NCBI RefSeq assembly: GCF_934560975.1
Contig: NZ_CAKTFO010000004.1
Coordinates: forward strand, 1-64,000
Direction of reading: 5' to 3'
Length of the DNA stretch: 64,000 nt
DNA from: an uncultured Sphingomonas sp.
GTDB lineage: Bacteria > Pseudomonadota > Alphaproteobacteria > Sphingomonadales > Sphingomonadaceae
The notes under the pieces were generated by a model. That model was not told the DNA's origin, searched no databases, and worked only from the letters and a program-made list of their open reading frames with translations. The first letter of the stretch is position 1. Every line of letters starts with the position of its first letter. Shown here one piece after another: positions 55,019-63,974 of the stretch. Position numbers and translations under genes: made by a program.

Positions 55019-55320
55019 TCGGACTGACACATTACCTCACCGTCTCGGCCATCCTGTTCGTGACGGGCGTGTTCGGGATCTTCCTGAACCGCAAGAACCT
55101 GATCATCATCCTGATGGCGATCGAACTGATCCTGCTCAGCGTGAACATCAACCTGGTGGCCTTTTCGGCCTATCTCCACGATCTCGTGGGCCAGGTGTTC
55201 GCGATGTTCGTGCTGACCGTGGCGGCTGGCGAGGCCGCGATCGGACTTGCCATTCTCGTGATCTATTTCCGTGGCCGGGGCACGATCTCGGTCGAAGACG
55301 TCAACCGGATGAAGGGCTGA
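55015..55320 (+). CDS. nuoK: NADH-quinone oxidoreductase subunit K
   Basis: A 101-residue membrane subunit with three helices. Conserved buried glutamates lie in LIIILMAIELILLSVNINLV and VLTVAAGEAAIGLAILVIYF. GTG start at 55015, overlapping nuoJ. Confidence 0.97.
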   Translation: MIGLTHYLTVSAILFVTGVFGIFLNRKNLIIILMAIELILLSVNINLVAFSAYLHDLVGQVFAMFVLTVAAGEAAIGLAILVIYFRGRGTISVEDVNRMKG

Positions 55321-55326
55321 CATCGA

Positions 55327-57462
55327 GTGATTACCGCCCTCGTCTTTCTGCCGCTCCTTGCAGCGGCCATCGCCGGCCTTGGCAATCGCGCCATCGGCAA
55401 CACGGCTGCCAAGCTGGTCACGACAGGCTGCCTGTTCGTGTCCTGCGCCTTGGCGTGGCCGATCTTCATCGGCTTCCTCAGCGGCACGGAGATCGCCCGC
55501 GTGGTGCAGGTGCTGGCCTTCATCAACTCCGGCAATCTGCAGGTCGACTGGGCATTGCGCGTCGATGCGCTGACGGCGGTGATGCTGGTTGTGGTGACCA
55601 GCGTCTCCAGCCTCGTCCACCTGTATAGCTGGGGCTATATGGCCGAGGATCCGTCGCAGCCGCGCTTCTTCGCCTATCTGTCGCTCTTCACCTTCGCCAT
55701 GCTGATGCTGGTAACGGCGGACAGCCTGATCCAGATGTTCTTCGGCTGGGAGGGCGTGGGTCTCGCCTCCTACCTGCTGATCGGCTTCTGGTACGAAAAG
55801 CCTTCGGCGCAGAAGGCGGCGATCAAGGCGTTCGTGGTCAACCGCGTCGGCGACTTCGGCTTCAGCCTGGGCATTTTCGGCACTTTCCTGGTGTTCGGGA
55901 CGGTATCGATCCCGGCGATCCTGGCGGCGGCGCCGTCCATGGCCGGGTCGACGATCGGCTTCCTCGGCGCGCGGGTCGATACGATGACCTTGCTTTGCCT
56001 GCTGCTGTTCGTCGGCGCGATGGGCAAGTCGGCGCAATTGGGCCTACACACTTGGCTCCCCGACGCGATGGAGGGCCCGACGCCTGTGTCGGCGCTGATC
56101 CACGCCGCGACGATGGTGACCGCGGGCGTGTTCATGGTGTGCCGCCTGTCACCGATGTTCGAGACCAGCCACACCGCGCTTACGGTTGTGACTTACGTCG
56201 GTGCAGCCACCGCCTTGTTCGCGGCTACGGTCGGCACGACTCAGACCGACATCAAGCGCGTGATCGCCTATTCGACCTGTTCGCAGCTGGGCTACATGTT
56301 CTTCGCGGCGGGGGTGGGCGCCTACGGCGCGGCGATGTTCCACCTGTTCACGCACGCCTTCTTCAAGGCTTTGCTGTTCCTCGGCGCAGGCTCGGTAATC
56401 CATGCCATGCATCATGAGCAGGACATGCGCTTCTACGGCGGGCTCAGGAAGCATATCCCGATCACCTTCTGGGCAATGATGGCGGGTACGTTGGCCATTA
56501 CCGGCGTGGGCGTGATCCAGGTTGCGGTCATTCCCAGCTTCGGCTTTGCGGGCTTCTTCTCCAAGGATGCGATCATCGAGGCTAGCTATGCCAGCGGCAC
56601 GACCGCGGGCGGGGTGGCCTATGCGGTGGGCGTGATCGCCGCACTGCTCACCAGCTTCTATTCGTGGCGGCTCATATTCCTGACCTTCTTTGGCAAGCCT
56701 CGTTGGGCAGCGTCCGAGCATATCCAGCACGCGGTGCATGATGCGCATGGCCACGGTCACGATCATGCCCACGGGCACGATCATGATCACGCGCACGCCA
56801 TCGCGCATGACGTGGCGCATGTCGGAGATCACCGGGTCGAGGATCCGGCGGGCGAGAAGAGCGAGGAACATCATCATCACGCACCGGTGGAAGGCACGGC
56901 CGGCTACCATCCGCACGAGGCCCCGTGGCCCATGCTGGTGCCCCTCGCGGTGCTGACGGTCGGCGCGATCTTCGCCGGCATGGGCTTCCACCACTTCTTC
57001 ATCGATCCGGAACATGCCGGCGGGTTCTGGCAGGGGAGCCTGGCATTCAACGAGCATCTGATGCACGCGATGCACGGGGTGCCGCTGTGGGTGAAGCTTT
57101 CGGCGACGGCCGTGATGATCACGGGCTTCCTGATCGCGCTCTGGGCTTACGTGCTGGATACCAGCATCCCGGCGAAGTTCACTGCCACGTTCCGAGGGCT
57201 GTATGCCTTCCTGCTGAACAAGTGGTATTTCGACGAGCTCTACGACCTGCTGTTTGTGCGTCCCTCCTTCGCGCTCGGCCGTTTCCTGTGGAAGCGCGGC
57301 GACCAGAAGACGATCGACCGCTTCGGACCGAACGGCGCAGCCTGGGTTGTGCAGCTCGGCAATGTCGCCAGCCGCCGGCTTCAGTCCGGCTACGTCTACA
57401 CCTATGCGCTGGTGATGCTGCTCGGGCTCGCCGCCGCCGCCACTTGGGCGATCGCGATCTGA
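55327..57462 (+). CDS. nuoL: NADH-quinone oxidoreductase subunit L, with His-rich loop
   Basis: The largest antiporter-like subunit, 711 residues, longer than E. coli NuoL (613). The proton-path sequences FFGWEGVGLASYLLIGFWYE and HTWLPDAMEGPTPVSALIHA are intact. Residues 465-530 form an insertion containing 21 histidines in 66 residues, in a hydrophilic loop between late helices. A long lateral helix is expected near the C-terminus. GTG start at 55327, 6 bp after nuoK. Confidence 0.97.
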   Translation: MITALVFLPLLAAAIAGLGNRAIGNTAAKLVTTGCLFVSCALAWPIFIGFLSGTEIARVVQVLAFINSGNLQVDWALRVDALTAVMLVVVTSVSSLVHLYSWGYMAEDPSQPRFFAYLSLFTFAMLMLVTADSLIQMFFGWEGVGLASYLLIGFWYEKPSAQKAAIKAFVVNRVGDFGFSLGIFGTFLVFGTVSIPAILAAAPSMAGSTIGFLGARVDTMTLLCLLLFVGAMGKSAQLGLHTWLPDAMEGPTPVSALIHAATMVTAGVFMVCRLSPMFETSHTALTVVTYVGAATALFAATVGTTQTDIKRVIAYSTCSQLGYMFFAAGVGAYGAAMFHLFTHAFFKALLFLGAGSVIHAMHHEQDMRFYGGLRKHIPITFWAMMAGTLAITGVGVIQVAVIPSFGFAGFFSKDAIIEASYASGTTAGGVAYAVGVIAALLTSFYSWRLIFLTFFGKPRWAASEHIQHAVHDAHGHGHDHAHGHDHDHAHAIAHDVAHVGDHRVEDPAGEKSEEHHHHAPVEGTAGYHPHEAPWPMLVPLAVLTVGAIFAGMGFHHFFIDPEHAGGFWQGSLAFNEHLMHAMHGVPLWVKLSATAVMITGFLIALWAYVLDTSIPAKFTATFRGLYAFLLNKWYFDELYDLLFVRPSFALGRFLWKRGDQKTIDRFGPNGAAWVVQLGNVASRRLQSGYVYTYALVMLLGLAAAATWAIAI

Positions 57463-57463
57463 C

Positions 57464-59002
57464 ATGAACCAGCTTGGCTTTCCCATTCTCTCGCTGCTGA
57501 TCGCGCTGCCCATGCTGGCCGCGATCATGTGCCTGTTCGCGGACGCAAAGGCCGCACGGTGGATCGCGCTCGCCGCGACGCTGGCCGATTTCGCGCTCGG
57601 CATCCTTCTTTGGTCGACCTATCAGGTCGGTGGCCCGCAGTGGCAGTTCGTCGAGAGCGTTCCGCTGTTCGGCCGCTTCTCCTGGGCGCTGGGGATCGAC
57701 GGCATCGCTCTGATGTTGATCGTGCTTAGCGTGTTCCTGATGCCGATCTGCATCCTCGCCAGCTGGGACGCGATCCAGAAGCGCGTGCCGGAATATATGG
57801 CGGCGTTCCTGCTGATGGAAACGCTGATGATCGGCGTGTTCGCGGCACAGGACTTGTTCCTGTTCTACATCATGTTCGAAGCCGGCCTGATTCCGATGTA
57901 CCTGATTATCGGGATCTGGGGCGGGGCCGACCGGATCTATGCGTCCTACAAGTTCTTCCTCTACACATTGCTCGGATCGGTGCTTATGCTGATCGCGATG
58001 CTGTGGATGGCGAACTTCGCCGGAACGACCAGCATCCCCGTGCTGATGCAGACGAACTTCCCGCCGCAGGCGCAGACCTGGCTGTTCCTGGCCTTCTTCG
58101 CATCGTTCGCGGTGAAGATGCCGATGTGGCCGGTCCACACCTGGTTGCCGGACGCGCACGTGCAGGCGCCGACGGCAGGGTCGGTGATTTTGGCTGGCGT
58201 GCTGCTGAAGATGGGCGGCTATGGCTTCATCCGCTTCTCGCTGCCGATGTTCCCGGAAGCTTCGGCCCAGCTCTTCTGGCTGGTCGCGGGCCTGTCGAGC
58301 GTCGCGATCGTCTACACCAGCCTGGTCGCGCTGGTGCAGGAGGACATGAAGAAGCTGATCGCCTATTCGTCGGTCGCACACATGGCATTCGTCACCTTCG
58401 GCCTGTTCGCCTTCAACCGGCAGGGCCTGGAGGGCGCTATGCTGGTGATGTTGAGCCATGGTCTGGTCTCCGGCGCATTGTTCCTGTGCGTCGGCGTGGT
58501 CTATGACCGGCTGCACACGCGTGAGATCGGGCGCTACGGCGGCGTCGCCAACAACATGCCGCGTTATGCCGTGCTGTTCCTGCTGTTCACCATGGCGTCG
58601 GTCGGTCTGCCGGGCACGTCGGGCTTCGTCGGCGAGTTCCTGAGCATGATGGGCATCTACGGCGCGTCGACTTGGGCCGCGTTCATGGCGACGACCGGCA
58701 TCATTCTGGGCGCGGCTTATATGTTGTACCTGTATCGCCGCGTCGCACAGGGTCTGCTGGACAAGGCCGACGTTGCGGCGATGCCCGATCTCTCCGCGCG
58801 CGAGTTGGTGCTGCTGGTGCCGCTGGCGGCGGTGGTGATGTGGATGGGCGTCTATCCGGAGAGTTTCATGGCGCCGATGCGCAAGGATGTGGGTGTGGTG
58901 CTGGCGCGGGTCGACCGCTCCTGGCCCGGCGGAGATTCGAAGTTGGTGCGTTCGGCTAACCCGGCGACTGCCGTCGCCGCGGCACATGAGGGGGCGCACT
59001 GA
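57464..59002 (+). CDS. nuoM: NADH-quinone oxidoreductase subunit M
   Basis: An antiporter-like membrane subunit, 512 residues with about 14 helices. FFYIMFEAGLIPMYLIIGIWG-type sequence, VHTWLPDAHVQAPTAGSVIL and the conserved KKLIAYSSVAHM identify it. It follows nuoL by one base and overlaps nuoN by one. Confidence 0.98.
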   Translation: MNQLGFPILSLLIALPMLAAIMCLFADAKAARWIALAATLADFALGILLWSTYQVGGPQWQFVESVPLFGRFSWALGIDGIALMLIVLSVFLMPICILASWDAIQKRVPEYMAAFLLMETLMIGVFAAQDLFLFYIMFEAGLIPMYLIIGIWGGADRIYASYKFFLYTLLGSVLMLIAMLWMANFAGTTSIPVLMQTNFPPQAQTWLFLAFFASFAVKMPMWPVHTWLPDAHVQAPTAGSVILAGVLLKMGGYGFIRFSLPMFPEASAQLFWLVAGLSSVAIVYTSLVALVQEDMKKLIAYSSVAHMAFVTFGLFAFNRQGLEGAMLVMLSHGLVSGALFLCVGVVYDRLHTREIGRYGGVANNMPRYAVLFLLFTMASVGLPGTSGFVGEFLSMMGIYGASTWAAFMATTGIILGAAYMLYLYRRVAQGLLDKADVAAMPDLSARELVLLVPLAAVVMWMGVYPESFMAPMRKDVGVVLARVDRSWPGGDSKLVRSANPATAVAAAHEGAH

Positions 59003-60438
59003 TGGGCTCGTCCCTTGCTTTGGTACTGCCTGAGCTGATTCTGTCGGTCGGTGCGATGCTGCTGCTGCTGCTGGCCGGCTGGAAGGGCGATGAAAGCGCC
59101 CGGTTCGGGAATTGGGCAGCTGTCGGCCTGTTCCTAATGGCCGGACTGAGCCTGCTTGGGCCAGCCGGTAATGGCGGCCAGGCATTTGGCGGCCTGTATG
59201 TCGCCGATTCCTTCGCGGCCTTCGCCAAGGTGCTGATCTACATCTCGGCGGCGGTGTCGTTGATCTTGGCGCGCGGCTATTTCGCGCGGATGGGCGGGAT
59301 GCGGGCCGAATATCCGGTGCTGGTGCTGCTGTCGGCTGCCGGCATGGGCATGATGGTGTCGACCACCGACCTGCTGACCCTCTATGTCGGGCTCGAACTG
59401 CAGAGCCTCGCCGCCTATGTGCTCGCCAGCTTCATGCGGCGGGACCAGCGGTCGGCCGAAGCGGGCCTGAAATATTTCATCCTCGGTGCGCTCGCCAGCG
59501 GCATCCTGCTCTACGGCGTGGCGTTGCTGTACGGCTTCACCGGTACGACCATGTTCGACGGGATTGCCGGCGCGGTGGCGGCGAACGGGTTGTCGACGGG
59601 GCTGCTGTTCGGACTGGTCTTCACGTTGGCCGGCCTGTTCTTCAAGGCGTCGATCGTGCCGTTCCACATGTGGACGCCGGACGTTTATGAAGGCGCGCCG
59701 ACCCCGGTCACGGCCTTTTTCGCCTCCGCGCCGAAGGTTGCGGCAATGGCGCTGCTGGTCCGCGTCGCGGTCGAGGCGCTCGGTCCGGCGACCGATGCGT
59801 GGCGGCAGGTGATGATCTTTTCCGCGCTGGCCTCCACCGTCCTGGGCGGTGTCGCGGCGATCAGTCAGACCAACATCAAGCGGCTTCTGGCATATTCGTC
59901 GATCAACAATGTCGGCTTCGCGCTGATGGGGCTGGTGCCGGGTACGCAGGCCGGCGTGTCGGCGGTGCTGACCTACATGACGGTCTATATCGTGATGACG
60001 CTGGGATCGTTCCTGTGCGTGCTGCAGATGCGTGACGCGGACGGCGAACCGGTCGAGACGATTGCGGCCTTGTCCGGCCTGTCGCGGACGCGGCCCGGCC
60101 TGGCGGCGGCAATGGCGATGTTCATGTTCAGCCTTGCCGGCATCCCGCCGCTGTTCGGGTTCTGGCCAAAGTTCGTGGTGTTCGATGCCTTGGTGCAGAT
60201 CAACATGTGGCCGCTGGCCGCGATCGGTATCGCGACGTCGGTGATCGGCGCCTATTATTACCTGAAGATCGTGAAGACGATGTACTTCGATGATCCCGCC
60301 CCAATGTTCGCGCCGGCCGAGAGCCGGGTCGAAGGCGGGTTGATCGCACTGGCGGCGGTGGCGGTGTCGCCACTCGGCTACTTGGCGATCCCGGCCCTGG
60401 GTGCGGCGACGATGGCGGCGGCGAAGGCGTTGTTCTGA
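59002..60438 (+). CDS. nuoN: NADH-quinone oxidoreductase subunit N
   Basis: The third antiporter-like subunit, 478 residues. YVGLELQSLAAYVLASFMRR, the conserved PFHMWTPDVYEGAPTPVTAF, and IKRLLAYSSINNVGFALMGL are typical. Last gene of the operon; an intrinsic terminator follows about 50 bp later. Confidence 0.98.
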   Translation: MGSSLALVLPELILSVGAMLLLLLAGWKGDESARFGNWAAVGLFLMAGLSLLGPAGNGGQAFGGLYVADSFAAFAKVLIYISAAVSLILARGYFARMGGMRAEYPVLVLLSAAGMGMMVSTTDLLTLYVGLELQSLAAYVLASFMRRDQRSAEAGLKYFILGALASGILLYGVALLYGFTGTTMFDGIAGAVAANGLSTGLLFGLVFTLAGLFFKASIVPFHMWTPDVYEGAPTPVTAFFASAPKVAAMALLVRVAVEALGPATDAWRQVMIFSALASTVLGGVAAISQTNIKRLLAYSSINNVGFALMGLVPGTQAGVSAVLTYMTVYIVMTLGSFLCVLQMRDADGEPVETIAALSGLSRTRPGLAAAMAMFMFSLAGIPPLFGFWPKFVVFDALVQINMWPLAAIGIATSVIGAYYYLKIVKTMYFDDPAPMFAPAESRVEGGLIALAAVAVSPLGYLAIPALGAATMAAAKALF

Positions 60439-60486
60439 CGTCCTATCCCATGTTCGGGGACGGCGCTCCCAGAAAACTGACAAGAA

Positions 60487-60520
60487 GGGGGGCGCAGCTT
60501 GGCGGTTGCGTCCCTTTTTA
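60487..60520 (+). terminator. Intrinsic terminator of the nuo operon
   Basis: GGGGCGCA (60489-60496) pairs with TGCGTCCC (60507-60514) with one G-U pair, extended by two further G-U positions, followed by TTTTTA. A good Rho-independent terminator separating nuoN from birA. Confidence 0.8.
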
Positions 60521-60556
60521 TGTGCGCTGTCGGTCCGACGCGGTGGTGCTGAAGGC

Positions 60557-61255
60557 ATGAAAGTCCTGATCCGTACGGTGGCAGAAACCGGATCCACCAA
60601 TGCCGATCTGCTGGCCGAGGCGGCTGCCGGAGCGGCCGAGGGAACTTGGTTGCGGGCGGAGCGGCAGACGCTGGGGCGTGGTCGAGCGGGGCGGATCTGG
60701 AACTCTCCGCCGGGCAATCTCTACGCGAGCACCATCGTCCGTTTGCGCGCGGGCGAACCACCGGCGCCTTCGCTTGCATTGGTGGCGGGCGTCGCGCTGG
60801 ACGACGTGGCGTCGGCTTATGCAGGATGTATGGCGATCAGTCTCAAGTGGCCGAACGATCTTATGACAGGCTCGGCCAAGATCGCGGGAATCCTGCTGGA
60901 ACGGGCGGGCGAGGCGGTGGTGATCGGCATGGGGGTCAACCTTGCCGAGGCCCCTGCCGGACTGGATCGGCCAACGGCGAGCATCCACTCACTGTGCGGC
61001 AGTGCGCCCGATGCCCATGCCTTTCTGCTCGACTTGGCGGCGGCGTTCAAACGATGGCTCGGTCGTTGGCGCGCGGAAGGGCTGGCCCCCGTCCGCAGTC
61101 AGTGGCTGGCCCGCGCCCACCCGCTAGGCACCGCCGTCAGTGTCGGCGGGCGGGAGGGGCTGTTCGAAGGGTTGGACCAGGACGGCGCGCTGTTGATCCG
61201 CTATGCGGATGGATCGGGTGAGACGGTCCGTGCTGGGGATGTTTTCCTTTTGTAG
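60557..61255 (+). CDS. birA: Biotin--[acetyl-CoA-carboxylase] ligase, monofunctional
   Basis: BirA attaches biotin to acetyl-CoA carboxylase. It has 232 residues and lacks the N-terminal DNA-binding domain of E. coli BirA, so it is the non-regulatory form. The adenylate site is ERQTLGRGRAGRIWNSPPGN, followed by LKWPNDLM and KIAGILLE; the small C-terminal SH3-like domain ends VRAGDVFLL. birA next to nuoN is usual in sphingomonads and relatives. The start ATG at 60557 lies 36 bp past the terminator. Confidence 0.94.
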   Translation: MKVLIRTVAETGSTNADLLAEAAAGAAEGTWLRAERQTLGRGRAGRIWNSPPGNLYASTIVRLRAGEPPAPSLALVAGVALDDVASAYAGCMAISLKWPNDLMTGSAKIAGILLERAGEAVVIGMGVNLAEAPAGLDRPTASIHSLCGSAPDAHAFLLDLAAAFKRWLGRWRAEGLAPVRSQWLARAHPLGTAVSVGGREGLFEGLDQDGALLIRYADGSGETVRAGDVFLL

Positions 61256-61879
61256 AAATGAACGAGATCGGTTGATCGTCAGAGTGAGGTCGGCGGATTA
61301 CCCTGCCGTCACTTGCATGTGCTGCCGTCATCGCTGGGGACGCGGTGAAGCGGGCGAAGAAGCCGAAGCTGTTGTTCATCGAACGATATGTTGCAGTAGA
61401 GCACCGGGCGACGATGGACCTTGGTAATGGTCCGGGAGTGGTCCCGGCGGTCACGGCGTCAGCGTGCTGGCGGTGGTGGCGTGACCTGGAAGAAGCAGAC
61501 CCTGTTCCTGCATGAGCCGGAGCCGGGGCGGTATTTCCGAACCGGCCTGGCGCAGGAAGATGACGCGCAATCCAAGTTCATGCGCATTGTCTGGCGCGTA
61601 TGGTCCCGCATGCGATCCAGACGTCCGACCTGTTGTTTGCACCCCAAATCTCTGGCTCAGCCAGCTTGCCGGCGCTTTGCACCGGAAGGCTGTGATCCCG
61701 CGTTGCGTATACGGGGGTTGCAGGGAAGATTTTAGGTGAGGTCACCGGATAATGAGGCTCGGGGGGTGGGCGCCATCGCTGGTTCGCTCGAGCAGGGTAT
61801 CAAACGCCATTCCGGTCTGCGGCGGCGTTGCATATTGCATGGCAAAGCCGGCGAATGTTCGACCAAACGCTGTCAGCTA
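61256..61879. other. Gene-poor stretch between birA and the trmFO remnant
   Basis: I see no supported gene in these 624 bases. Short frames exist on both strands (the longest about 105 codons, minus strand 61137-61454, and 104 codons, plus strand 61421-61735). They resemble no family I know, and their Arg/Ser/Pro-rich translations look like random frames. In relatives I would expect a type III pantothenate kinase and a ribonuclease J gene after birA; neither is here. The stretch may be decayed sequence left by rearrangement. Confidence 0.5.
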
Positions 61880-62095
61880 TGCAGGCTAGCTGGCTGTCCT
61901 GCCGCACGCTGGCCGTCATTATCGGTTTGCGATCTGACTTGCGGAACTTCCGATCAGGAGGGGCGGTGCGCTTCATATCGTTCAACTGGTATGTCTCGGG
62001 CTGGGCGCCATCAGGGCGGCGCGGCAAAGCGATGAACGCGGTTTCAGCGTGCGGCCCCACCAGGAGTTTGGCCAACGCTCCGGCCGACAACGCCG
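61880..62095 (-). pseudogene. Decayed copy of the 3' end of trmFO
   Basis: Read on the minus strand, this stretch matches the last 65 or so codons of the intact trmFO next to it. ETAF aligns with ETAL, PETYQLN with AETYQPMN, KFRKSDRKPIM with KSRKADRKAMM, and LSAGALA with LSGDTLA. DNA resemblance is also visible, for example GCGATCTGACTTGCGGAACT against GCGATCAGCCTTGCGGGACT. Small indels and many substitutions have changed the rest, the trmFO stop is lost, and no N-terminal part precedes it. The remnant abuts the trmFO stop codon in tandem. It is best read as a non-functional fragment from an old duplication or gene replacement. Confidence 0.75.
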
Positions 62096-63400
62096 CTAGG
62101 CGCACCAGCCGGCCAATGCCTCGCGCGCACGCGCGACCATCATCGCCTTGCGATCAGCCTTGCGGGACTTGCCCGGCAGGGGCGGGAATAGGCCGAAATT
62201 GACGTTCATCGGCTGGTAGGTCTCGGCATCGGCGCCGCCGGTGATGTGCCCGAGCAGGGCGCCTAGCGCGGTCTCGGCCGGAGGCGAGGCCAGCGTATCG
62301 CCGGAAAGTTCAGCGGCGGCGAAACGCCCTGCCAAGAGGCCGATCGCAGCGCTTTCCACATAGCCCTCGCACCCCGTAATCTGACCGGCGAAGCGGATGT
62401 TGGAGCGCGACTTGAGGCGCAGCGTGCCGTCGAGCAGCTTGGGGCTTTGGATGAAGGTGTTGCGGTGGAGGCCGCCCAGCCTGGCGAACTCGGCCTTCTC
62501 AAGCCCGGGGATCATGCGCAGCACCCGGACCTGTTCGGCATATTTCAGCTTGGTCTGGAAACCGACTATGTTCCACAACGTGCCCAGCGCATTGTCCTGG
62601 CGCAGCTGCACGACGGCATAGGGCCAGCGTCCGGTGCGCGGATCGTCGAGCCCGACGGGCTTCATCGGCCCGTAGCGGAGCGTATCGACGCCGCGTTCCG
62701 CCATGACCTCGATCGGCATACAGCCTTCGAAATAAGGCGTGTCCTTTTCCCATTCGCGGAATTCGGTCTTCTCCCCGGCGAGGAGCGCGGCATGGAAGGC
62801 GAGGTATTCGTCCTTGGACATCGGGCAGTTGATGTAGTCGTGACCGTCGCCCTTGTTCCAGCGGCTCTGGAACCAGGCCACGTCCATGTCGATCGACTCG
62901 CGATGGATGATCGGAGCGATCGCATCGAAGAAGGCGAGGGCATCCTGGCCCGTCTCCGCCTGCACCGCCTCGGCCAGGGAGACGGCGGTCAGCGGGCCGG
63001 TCGCGATGATCGCCGGCCCCTCCGGGAGGCGATCGACCCGCTCGCGCACCAGCTCGATCCTGGGATGGGCGCTGATGGCGGCGGTTACCCCTTCGGAAAA
63101 GCCGTCGCGATCGACCGCCAGCGCCGATCCGGCGGGCACGCGATGCCTGTCGGCCTGTCCGAGAATGAGGGAGCCGAGCGCCCGCATTTCGGCATGGAGC
63201 AGGCCGACCGCATTATGTTCGGCATCGTCCGAGCGGAAGCTGTTGGAGCAGACCAGCTCCGCCATGTGATCGGTGTGGTGCGCGGGTGTATTCTCGACAC
63301 CGCGCATTTCGGAGAGGCGGACGTCGAAGCCGGCCTGTGCCAGTTGCCACGCGGCTTCGGACCCGGCGAGGCCGCCGCCGACGATATGGATTTGGTGCAT
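62096..63400 (-). CDS. trmFO: Methylenetetrahydrofolate--tRNA-(uracil-5-)-methyltransferase TrmFO
   Basis: A folate- and FAD-dependent enzyme that makes 5-methyluridine at position 54 of tRNA. The 434-residue protein starts with the dinucleotide-binding motif HIVGGGLAGSEAAWQLAQ. CSNSFRSDDAEHNAVGLLHA, MDVAWFQSRWNKGDGHDYIN and ITGCEGYVESAAIGLLAGRF are family sequences. It looks intact. It runs against birA, with a decayed copy of its own 3' end directly downstream, and is divergent from the DUF488 gene. Confidence 0.96.
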   Translation of the reverse strand: MHQIHIVGGGLAGSEAAWQLAQAGFDVRLSEMRGVENTPAHHTDHMAELVCSNSFRSDDAEHNAVGLLHAEMRALGSLILGQADRHRVPAGSALAVDRDGFSEGVTAAISAHPRIELVRERVDRLPEGPAIIATGPLTAVSLAEAVQAETGQDALAFFDAIAPIIHRESIDMDVAWFQSRWNKGDGHDYINCPMSKDEYLAFHAALLAGEKTEFREWEKDTPYFEGCMPIEVMAERGVDTLRYGPMKPVGLDDPRTGRWPYAVVQLRQDNALGTLWNIVGFQTKLKYAEQVRVLRMIPGLEKAEFARLGGLHRNTFIQSPKLLDGTLRLKSRSNIRFAGQITGCEGYVESAAIGLLAGRFAAAELSGDTLASPPAETALGALLGHITGGADAETYQPMNVNFGLFPPLPGKSRKADRKAMMVARAREALAGWCA

Positions 63401-63440
63401 GGCGCCTCGTAACCGGGTCGGCCCCGCCTATCTAGCCGTC

Positions 63441-63905
63441 ATGCGCATCTTCACCATTGGATATGAAAAAGCGACGCAGGCGGAACTCGTGGCCGCGCTG
63501 AAGGCGGCTGGGGTTGAGCGGCTGATCGATGTTCGCGCGGTGCCGCTGTCGCGCCGTCCGGGATTTTCCAAGAACATCCTGGCGCGCGGACTGGTGGAGG
63601 CGGGGATCGACTATGTCCACCTGCGGGCGCTGGGCACGCCGCCGGAAGGACGCGAGGCGGCGCGCAAGGGGCGGCATGACGTGCTGGAGCGGGTGTATGC
63701 CGGTCAACTCGATCTGCCCGAGGCGATCGTCCAGGCAGGCCAGATGCTGGAGCTTGCGGCGGAGAAACCGTCCGCCTTGCTGTGCTTCGAACGCGAACCG
63801 GGCGGCTGCCATCGCACCTTGCTGCTGCGCGCGGTGGCACCGCAGGCGGACGTGGTCGACCTGTTCCCCGGCGTGCCCGATTTGCGCGACCTCTCCGTGG
63901 TTTAG
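63441..63905 (+). CDS. DUF488-family protein
   Basis: A 154-residue protein of the DUF488 family, whose function is unknown. MRIFTIGYEKATQAELVAAL opens the protein; LIDVRAVPLSRRPGFSKNIL and the C-terminal LLCFEREPGGCHRTLLLRAV, with paired cysteines and a CHR motif, are the family hallmarks. Proteins of the family have been noted near DNA repair or nuclease genes, but no such neighbour is visible here. The ATG at 63441 lies 40 bp from the trmFO start on the opposite strand. Confidence 0.9.
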   Translation: MRIFTIGYEKATQAELVAALKAAGVERLIDVRAVPLSRRPGFSKNILARGLVEAGIDYVHLRALGTPPEGREAARKGRHDVLERVYAGQLDLPEAIVQAGQMLELAAEKPSALLCFEREPGGCHRTLLLRAVAPQADVVDLFPGVPDLRDLSVV

Positions 63906-63974
63906 CCTTTCTTCACCAGATCATGTCACACCTTTTGACAGGGCGGCGAGGGTCGGCCCGGAGGGGTGTGGATC

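Noticed and set aside
56719..56916. The NuoL His-rich stretch as a sequencing or frameshift artefact
   Set aside because: The NuoL frame continues normally on both sides and the codons (CAT/CAC mixed) are ordinary; it is a real insertion in the protein.
61421..62202. Short plus-strand frames in the birA-trmFO gap (104, 99 and 124 codons)
   Set aside because: Arg/Ser/Cys-rich translations with no family resemblance, and they cross the trmFO remnant and the trmFO 3' end in antisense.
63937..63945. TTGACA near 63.94 kb as a -35 promoter box
   Set aside because: The hexamer is good, but no -10-like sequence is visible at 16-18 bp spacing in the GC-rich DNA that follows.
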